NCBI GenBank assembly: GCA_025765615.1
Contig: JAIVFJ010000543.1
Span: 1 to 26,259, forward strand
DNA: 26,259 nucleotides
Direction: 5' to 3'
Origin: Zopfochytrium polystomum
Taxonomy: Eukaryota > Chytridiomycota > Chytridiomycetes > Chytridiales > Chytridiaceae
Shown here: one piece after another, positions 20,433-26,259 of the stretch
Layout: each line of letters begins with the position of its first letter
Numbering within the stretch: the first letter of the stretch is position 1
The notes under the pieces: model-generated
Database searches by the model: none
What the model was told of the DNA's origin: nothing
The model's input: only the letters and a program-made list of their open reading frames with translations
Program-made: the position numbers and the translations under genes

Positions 20433-21032
20433 GACATTGTGACGATTACAAAAACACAGAGGCAACCACGGCTGGAATGTCATGAGGACGAAGGGGTATA
20501 TTTCCAAAGCAGTCTTCACCCATTCAGAATATTTCCAGGTTTTGTGTAGCCATTACAAACGAAGATAATCCACGAGACCAAATGAAACCGAAAGAGAAGA
20601 GGAATCGAAGCTGCTGGAAGGCGTATCAGAGTGTGAATACAAAAGACGGTTTGTTGATCGGACAGAAATCATTGCCGATAGGTACTACTCATCACGCACG
20701 CCCATCACAACACCATCAGATTCCTTTCCAGGAAACGGTGGATCGCGAAGTGGAGGTTGGTCATCGAAAGCGAAGAAGGAAAGGAGAAGGGAGGGGTAGA
20801 GCCTGCATCGTGGTACCCCACCGCGCAGCCCGCTCGTTAGATCAGTGGACGGCGGGGAAAGGGACCACGATCGCCCTTGGACAGGGCAAAGAAGAGTTTT
20901 TTTTCTCCGAGGTGGCGCTTTCTGCAAGGAAAAAGAAGAATGAAAACACGCGTTTTCTTTCTTTCCTTGCACAAGTCTGACAAGGCACAACCGTAGTGGG
21001 AAAAGAAAAAGGAAAAAACCTTTCCTCCAAAA
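20433..21032. promoter_or_regulatory. Divergent intergenic region, RhoGAP and eIF3d
   Basis: These 600 bp lie between head-to-head genes and contain both 5' ends. Toward eIF3d the plus strand is purine-rich (AGAAGGAAAGGAGAAGGGAG near 20774, GGAAAAAGAAGAATG near 20929). No TATA box, CCAAT pair or RNA gene was recognised. Open frames on both strands are low-complexity. Confidence 0.4.
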
Positions 21033-23225
21033 ATGGCGACGTCCTCTTCGTCGTCGAGCTCTCCATCACCACCCTTTCAGCTTCCCAACATTCATGACAA
21101 CCCTGCTGGGTGGGGGCCGTCAACCGTCCCTTCCTTCCTAACGCAGATCCCGTACGCCCCCTTTTCCAAATCCGACCGTCTTGGCAAGATCGCCGACTGG
21201 AATGCACCCAACGACTTCTCCGGCCCGGGCGGACCATCCTCATTTGGTGGCTCTGGCGGTGCTGCTGGAGCCAACCAGGAATCCACCTACCGCAACCCAC
21301 GTCGGAATATGCGCCTTGGTCCCGAGGCGTTCGGCACTGGAACTGCCTCGGCCTTTGCGTTCTCTGTGCTGGCCGCCGACGATGAGGCCTCGTTCTCTGT
21401 TGTCGACCGCGCCCAATCCACCTCGAAGCGCGGCTCAGGCTACGGCGCGCCGTTTGGCCGCTCGTCTCGAGGCCGTGGTGGGTTTGGCCGCGGTGGCTTT
21501 GGCTTTGGTGGCCGTGGCGGCGGTGCTGGTGGCAGAGGTGGATTCGGTGCGGGGGGTTTTGCTGGCCGTGGCGGCTTCCGGCGGCGCTACGGCGGCTATG
21601 GCGGCTACAACGACCGTCCGCAACGCATTCGAGATTCCTCAGTCCAAATAGGGCCAGAGTGGAAGGTCATGGAGGAAATTGATTTCCCTCGATTGAACAA
21701 ACTCTACTTCCAGGTCGACGAACCGGAGGACTTGTGGGTACCAGACTTGCATTTTCGTTCCACCCTCTACCTTATCCTACTCGCGAGTGATGACTGCATT
21801 TCATGCCTTGACATTTCGCTGGAAGTCATATTGTTATTCACACTGTCTGACCACCGACTCCAACTTTGCTCACCTGATCGAAGTCAGAGTGCAACGTATT
21901 AATACCTTCTTTTTCCCTTTTAGAGCCGCGTTTGGTTCCACCTTTTTCTACGAAAAGACTTACGACCGCGTCTCGACCAAATCTGACAAGAGCCTTCAGC
22001 AGTTTGATCGCACTTTCGTCAATATTACTCCCTCGGCTGACCCAGTTCTTCAGGAGGTGAGAACTGGAGAAGACGCTGACGCCACACTAACACAAGTGTG
22101 GAACACCCTAGTTTGCCAAGGATATCTCTGGCCCATGTGTTTTCGCAACCGACAGTATTCTCTCAACCCTTATGTGTTCTCCACGGTCTCTGTACTCTTG
22201 GGATATTATAATTACGAAGTACGACAACAAAATCTTTTTGGACAAGCGCGACGGAGGAAACTTCGGTATGCAGTGCTCAAATTCATGCCTTGAATCAAAG
22301 CGTTGATGGATGTTACTTTTCAGACTTTGTCACCGTGAACGAAAACGCGGCCGAGCCTCCTCTGGAAGCAGACAAGGACGGGATCAACACTCCAACTGCA
22401 CTTGCACAAGAGGCAACGATCATTCTTCACAACTACTCCCAACAAGTTCTCAAGTCCAGCGAACGTTACGCTCTCGGTGCAGCTAACCCATTCGAAGACT
22501 ACGCGTCTGATGCAGAACCGATCGCACCTGGGATCTATCGGTATAGGAAGTGGGACCTTGGGGATGACATTACATTGGTTGCGCGGACAACGCTGGATGC
22601 GGCAGTTTCTGGTGCACCTGCTGGAACTGGGCAAGTTGCCGAAAGCGAAGTTTTGGTGCCGGAGTCTTCACCTGTACCGGCAAGCGAGGTCTTATTCGCG
22701 AACATCAAAACTCTAAGCGAGTTTGACTCCCGAGCTCCGGGCGCCGGCGGCGCTCCTGACTGGCGACAGAAGCTGGACGCTCAGCGTGGAGCGATCATGG
22801 CCACGGAAATCAGAAACAACGGAAACAAGCTCGCACGCTGGACCACCGAGGCGCTGCTCTCTGGCGCGGACCAGATTCGGATTGGGTTTGTTAGCCGCGT
22901 GTCTCCGAAGGACCGGAACCGCCATGCAATTCTTGGAAGCGCAGTGTTCAAGCCTAAAGACTTTGCTCAGCAAATGAACTTGAACGCGGGCAACGGATGG
23001 GGAATTCTCAAGACCTTTATTGATTTGGTGTACAAATATGAGGATGGAAAATACGTGATGGTGAAGGACCCCAACAAGGTGGGTTGTCTTGGTTTTCTAT
23101 CTCGGCATCTGCTGACATTTTTTGTTCTTCCGCAGCCGGTTCTTCGATTGTACTCTGTCCCCGCCTCCGCTTTTGAAGAAGAGGAGCTTGAGGCTGGCGA
23201 GGCGGGCGCTGGTGCCCAAGAGTAG
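21033..23225 (+). CDS. EIF3D: Translation initiation factor eIF3 subunit d
   Basis: eIF3d is the subunit of eIF3 that sits at the mRNA exit side of the 40S subunit and can bind the 5' cap of some mRNAs. Exons: 21033-21733, 21924-22056, 22112-22265, 22324-23078, 23136-23225; 610 residues, all phases consistent. The N-terminus has the family block [16 protein letters not shown] and VPYAPFSK-type [20 protein letters not shown]. The cap-binding region includes [20 protein letters not shown] and DKRDGG; then come [65 protein letters not shown] and [14 protein letters not shown], with a short acidic end. Residues 143-200 are a Gly/Arg repeat (RG/RGG) insert. The donor of intron 1 (TT/GTGGGT) is chosen because it alone restores [19 protein letters not shown]. 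The start follows CTCCAAAA. Intron 1 is 190 nt, far longer than the rest. Confidence 0.97.
21459..21632 (+). repeat. Gly/Arg-rich (RGG-like) low-complexity insert in eIF3d
   Basis: Codons for residues 143-200 are imperfect repeats of GGC CGT GGT GGC TTT-type units, coding for [16 protein letters not shown] and related blocks with YGGYGGY near the end. RG/RGG tracts bind RNA and are common arginine-methylation targets; here that is inference from composition. Confidence 0.8.
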
Positions 23226-24167
23226 AGACAAAGAAGGGAAGTATTGGGGGTGCTTGGCATTCGAGAATACACCTGGCGAGCTCCTTCGGGATGGCGACTG
23301 TTATTTACTAGTATCCGTCGGGCAGTCATTTTTTTGAGGGATGAAAAAGAACATGTTTTTTTCCTGTGGTATGATTATTTTAGTATCCCATGCGGGGTTG
23401 GCTTTCTCTGACAATCTTGGCTGGCCGGTCCCGTGTCTGCCTTGCTGTCGCGGCTCAAGGGGGGTTTGGCATTTTGCGGAAAATGTTTGCACCACCACCA
23501 CACTCGGCGGCCCATCCGCGGGGCCATCCTTTTTGTCAGTGAATTCTTGGCACAGCTGTTTCCAGCTGTCGGCAAGCAGCGGCAAAAATTTTTTCACTCA
23601 CAACGGCACTGGTGCTCTTGTGGTTGTCTGTCTGTCTCGCTTTTTTCTTTTCTTGGCTTTGTTTCATTGGTTTTTCTCTTTTTTTTTTTTTTTTTGGTGC
23701 GAGACAAACTGGCTGTCTGTCTGCCTGTAGCTAGCTATCTGCCTGTCTCTCCATTTTGGATTCCAAAGGGGAAAAAAAAGAACTTCGAATGGGAAAAACG
23801 TCATCATTTTTTTTTCTGTCTCACTCAGTAATTATTTTTTAAATTATTTTTGTTTGTTTTTGCAACCACTCTGTCTCCTTGCCTGCAACCAATCAATCAA
23901 TTGCCCTGAAAAGGAAATCTTCTGTTGAAAGGGAACGAAAAAGGAGGAAAGGAGGACAAATAAAACAGAAAGAAGAAAATAGCAGCTAGAGGTCGCATAA
24001 AGACATAAAGGCCGCCCTCCCTTCCTCCACTTCCTTCCCTCCTCCTCGTCACTGCCGGCCACTTCCCCCGTTAGACTAGACAGACTGATCCTTGGCCCCG
24101 TACCTGCCTGCCTCCCTCGCTACTTCTTTACACTGTATACAGGTACACCTTCTATAGCTTTCCAGCC
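23226..24167. promoter_or_regulatory. Long intergenic region, eIF3d 3' end to CAP gene promoter
   Basis: These 942 bp lie between two same-strand genes. The first part should hold the eIF3d 3' UTR; no AATAAA is evident. The rest is T- and pyrimidine-rich, with a T17 run (23679-23695) and TGTC/TGCC tetranucleotide runs (23624-23640 and 23712-23757). AT-rich sequence (23826-23855) and an AACCAATCAATCAATTG block with a CCAAT box (about 23887-23903) follow. Just before the start is TACACTGTATACAGGTACACC, TATA-like at best. Open frames here are low-complexity and not convincing. Confidence 0.4.
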
Positions 24168-25295
24168 ATGCTCGACCTCCGGACTGTCCTTTTCTATGCT
24201 GGCGCTGCCGCCGCCACTCTGACCACCCTGGTTGCAAGTGGACCATCGTCGGCGTCTGCCGTCGCTTTGCCCCGTGCTGATGGCGGTGACTACTACGTCG
24301 CACCTCCACCTGCCTCCACGTCAGGCGCTGCCGGCCCTTCCACCACCCCGACCAGCACGAAGAAGAAGTGCAAGCCCAAGTCCACCCCCACGGACTACTA
24401 TGCAGCTGACAGCGATCTCTCTGGGAAGCTTGGCGGTGCTCTCGCTGTCGACGGTTACAACGGAGACAGCACCACTCCCAGCTCCAGCTCAAGCGACGCT
24501 CCCGAAGCCACTCCGACCCCAAGCGCGAGTTATGATGAGACGACCACTAATGACCTGGTGGACACCTCCAACAGCGGCTCGGACACCGGCAGCGACTCCG
24601 GCTCCAACGCCGGCAGCGACTCTGGCTCCAGTGCACCCGCAACGTCCTCCCCCGCCTCCTCGGCACCTGCCGTTGACTACTCCTACCTCGCTGCCTCCGC
24701 GACCCCACCCGCCCCAGTCGCTGTCACCTGGGACAAGGCCACCTACAACAACACCAACATATGCAAGTCTTGCGGATACGCTGCCCCATCAACCGCCACT
24801 CCTGCGGACGCGCACAACTCTCTGCGTCAGTTGTATGGTCTCCAACTCTTGCAGTGGGACGAGAGCCTCGCGGCTGCCTCGTACGCAAAGGTTGCAGCTG
24901 GCGGCTGCAGTGGGAGCTCTGCTGCGGACGATTCGAACGAGAACACGGCATGGGCCGCAGATTCGACCGCTTACTACGGAACCCCGTCTCCTTACACTGG
25001 TAACGCCATTGTTGGCGCGATCAACCAGTGGCATAGCGAGGCCGCCAACTACTTCAGGGTGAGCAAAGGCGGCGTAGACACCAGCTTCTGGAAGACGTTC
25101 ACAAGCTACGGCTACACCTGGGACGACATTGGTCACTTCACTGCCATGATGTGGTCTTCGCTGGACAAGGTTGGATGCGCCTCCCTTATTTGCAACGAGT
25201 ACGGCGGCTCGGCGGACAAGTACTACGTGTCCTGCCACTACGGCGACTCGTCGGGCAAGAACACTCTGAACTTGTACGGCCAGCTGCCTTTCTGA
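24168..25295 (+). CDS. Secreted CAP/SCP (PR-1-like) family protein
   Basis: CAP proteins are secreted; fungal members (Pry type) bind sterols or fatty acids, but the ligand here is unknown. It is intronless, 375 residues, starting at the ATG after TTTCCAGCC. Residues 1-31 are hydrophobic with small residues, as in a signal peptide, and LPRAD near 34-38 could be a KR-like processing site (one Arg only). Residues 40-185 are a low-complexity Ser/Thr/Pro/Gly linker with a GSDSGS repeat (about 136-155) and a basic KKKCKPK patch. The CAP domain spans about 210-375. The usual four cavity residues are visible: His216 in DAHNSLR, Glu258 in NENTAWA, Glu291 in WHSEAANY and His323 in GHFTAMMW. Cysteines at 247, 337, 342 and 356 sit where family disulfides lie. 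The C-terminal VSCHYGDSSGKN matches the YYVCHYSPPGN block. There is no GPI tail. Confidence 0.9.
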   Translation: MLDLRTVLFYAGAAAATLTTLVASGPSSASAVALPRADGGDYYVAPPPASTSGAAGPSTTPTSTKKKCKPKSTPTDYYAADSDLSGKLGGALAVDGYNGDSTTPSSSSSDAPEATPTPSASYDETTTNDLVDTSNSGSDTGSDSGSNAGSDSGSSAPATSSPASSAPAVDYSYLAASATPPAPVAVTWDKATYNNTNICKSCGYAAPSTATPADAHNSLRQLYGLQLLQWDESLAAASYAKVAAGGCSGSSAADDSNENTAWAADSTAYYGTPSPYTGNAIVGAINQWHSEAANYFRVSKGGVDTSFWKTFTSYGYTWDDIGHFTAMMWSSLDKVGCASLICNEYGGSADKYYVSCHYGDSSGKNTLNLYGQLPF

Positions 25296-25322
25296 TGAGG
25301 CACGTCTTGATATGGCTGTCCT

Positions 25323-25351
25323 TGTCTGTCTGTGTGTGTGTCTGTGTGTGC
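25323..25351 (+). repeat. GT/CTGT microsatellite
   Basis: Mixed TGTC and TG repeats lie 28 nt after the CAP stop codon, in the presumed 3' UTR. Confidence 0.8.
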
Positions 25352-25681
25352 GTTGTCTCAAGCCGCTTCCGACTGTCTCCTTTTTTTCTCTTCCATTTTG
25401 TCCTCTCACCCCCCTGTCTCTTCCCCAATCCTCCCCCCTCTCGTTTTTGTTTTTGTTTTTCTTTCCCAATATCTTCCAATTTTGGAAGTGCGCAAATTTT
25501 TCCAGCCTTCCTTTTTCCCTGTCCTTTTTTCGCTTATCCCTCCCTTTCTCTGTCTCATTTGCAGTGTTTGTCTCTGCGCACAAATTCGCTGGATTGGTGG
25601 GGGCGCGGCCAAGGGCGAAGAGACTGGGAGGGCGTCCACCTTTTTCTTTCTTTCTCCCCCTCCTCGCCCTCCGCTTGTCTA

Positions 25682-25718
25682 TCTCTCTCTCTCTCCCTCT
25701 CACTCTCTCTCTCTCTCC
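25682..25718 (+). repeat. CT dinucleotide microsatellite
   Basis: This (TC)n tract has a few interruptions (TCTCCCTCTCACTC). It lies in a wider pyrimidine-rich block starting near 25380. Confidence 0.85.
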
Positions 25719-25852
25719 GTCTCTCGTAAATAGAGTGTGCCGCCTCCGTTGTGGGACGCATGGCGACGACGAAGAGCAATAGAAGAAGAAGAGGAAAGGA
25801 AGCGAAGATGGGAGGCGTATATTAATATTACATAAAGTGAGGTGGCAAAGAT

Positions 25853-25882
25853 CAACAACAACAACAACAACAGCAACAACAA
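25853..25882 (+). repeat. CAA trinucleotide repeat
   Basis: Ten CAA-type triplets with one CAG interruption. No long conserved frame crosses it, so it is taken as noncoding. Confidence 0.85.
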
Positions 25883-26104
25883 CCACCGCGTTCCTTGTTA
25901 TTTGCGGACAGTGCTAAAAACGTCAAAAAATGATCCCACACAAAACCAGGGCAAGGCAACAACCACCAATCCGTCTGCATGAGAAGTTTGTCCGTCTGTC
26001 TTCCACAAATGCGGGCTTACGAGGCTGCTTTCTTTTTTATGAAGGAGATTGTGGCTGGTTGCATGTTGCATTAGAAGGCTTGGAGCCTTGGAGACATCAA
26101 TGAC

Positions 26105-26110
26105 TTTATT
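26105..26110 (-). terminator. Possible poly(A) signal AATAAA for a leftward gene
   Basis: AATAAA on the minus strand lies 8 nt after the stop codon of the partial frame 26119-26259. This close spacing is possible but short. Confidence 0.35.
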
Positions 26111-26118
26111 CTGAGATG

Positions 26119-26259
26119 TCATTCATGATACTCCTTTTTCAATAGTGCAGCAAACCTGGTGGACCGTGGATCTCCCATGCAATGGACATCCAAAAAAGCT
26201 CTCAGCCCACAATTTACAAAGTTTGGGTCAGGCAACAAAAGGCTCTGCAGAGAATTGTC
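26119..26259 (-). CDS. Possible 3' end of a leftward gene, cut by the window edge
   Basis: From the right edge the minus strand stays open for 46 codons and stops at TGA (26121-26119). The other two minus frames have stops within about 15 codons. It ends with FLDVHCMGDPRSTRFAALLK then KEYHE, followed at once by AATAAA. I do not recognise the product. A 46-codon open frame can occur by chance, so this is a weak call that depends on sequence beyond the window. Confidence 0.3.
   Translation of the reverse strand, partial: DNSLQSLLLPDPNFVNCGLRAFLDVHCMGDPRSTRFAALLKKEYHE

Larger units (their letters stand above)
25296..26118. other. Intergenic region rich in simple repeats
   Basis: These 823 bp lie beyond the CAP gene. 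It includes the CAP 3' UTR (no AATAAA found close by) and long pyrimidine tracts from 25380 to 25725. Microsatellites are GT/CTGT (25323-25351), CT (25682-25718) and CAA (25853-25882). 25900-26118 is ordinary unique sequence with TTTATT at 26105-26110 (AATAAA on the minus strand). Long open frames on the minus strand opposite the CAP gene are low-complexity shadows. Confidence 0.5.

Noticed and set aside
23341..23831. Plus-strand open frames of 129-132 codons downstream of eIF3d
   Set aside because: They run through T17, TGTC repeats and other low-complexity DNA and give Phe/Ser-rich strings; most likely UTR or promoter.
24789..25886. 365-codon minus-strand open frame opposite the CAP gene
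   Set aside because: It is a low-complexity shadow of the GC-rich CAP coding sequence and of the pyrimidine tracts (Arg/Glu/Lys repeats), with no family motif.
1..26259. Transposon, CRISPR, tRNA, rRNA or prokaryotic operon
   Set aside because: I looked on both strands for transposase or reverse-transcriptase motifs, spaced direct repeats and tRNA arms and found none. The genes are spliced and eukaryotic.

Overview
The window looks like nuclear DNA of a fungus, most likely an early-diverging, zoosporic (chytrid-like) one. Nearly every multi-exon gene is cut by very short introns (about 40-86 nt). There is a class V myosin with a fungal-type DIL tail, a GPI-anchored Ser/Thr-rich Kre9/Knh1-type wall protein and a fungal SPIN90/Ldb17 protein. 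A large Tiny-macrocysts (TmcB)-like membrane protein is also present, a family I associate with amoebae and zoosporic lineages rather than with Dikarya. The taxonomic placement is inference. No RNA gene, transposon, CRISPR array or bacterial-style operon was seen.

Layout, left to right. 102-1894 (-) is an 8-exon SPIN90/Ldb17/Dip1 homologue (Arp2/3 regulator). It is divergent from 2364-3458 (+), the intronless mitochondrial ribosomal protein S2 (MRP4). 3459-4514 has no gene I can assemble, although several open stretches look partly coding. 4515-5262 (-) is the two-exon Kre9/Knh1-type GPI protein. It is divergent from 5883-11283 (+), a 13-exon class V myosin. The myosin is followed by 11565-16207 (+), a 15-exon TmcB-like polytopic membrane protein. 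Convergent to that is 16837-20432 (-), a 7-exon RhoGAP-domain protein. Its 5' end is divergent from 21033-23225 (+), translation initiation factor eIF3 subunit d in 5 exons. 24168-25295 (+) is a secreted, intronless CAP/SCP protein. The right edge may hold the last 46 codons of a leftward gene with its poly(A) signal.

Functionally, three neighbours act on the actin cytoskeleton: the Arp2/3 activator, the actin-based cargo motor and a Rho-family GAP. Two others are cell-surface or secreted products and two belong to translation (mitochondrial S2, eIF3d). Eukaryotic neighbours need not be linked in function, so this is recorded as an observation only.

Points most worth a second look: (1) a single-base frame break at an A7 run inside the DIL domain of the myosin; (2) the TmcB-like protein, which carries two copies of a TM-loop-TM module that resembles a membrane sensor; (3) a RhoGAP domain in which I cannot find the arginine finger; (4) a GC-AG intron in the SPIN90 gene; (5) the unassigned 3.46-4.51 kb interval. 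All exon models were read by eye from frame continuity, splice sites and family motifs. They have not been tested against RNA.
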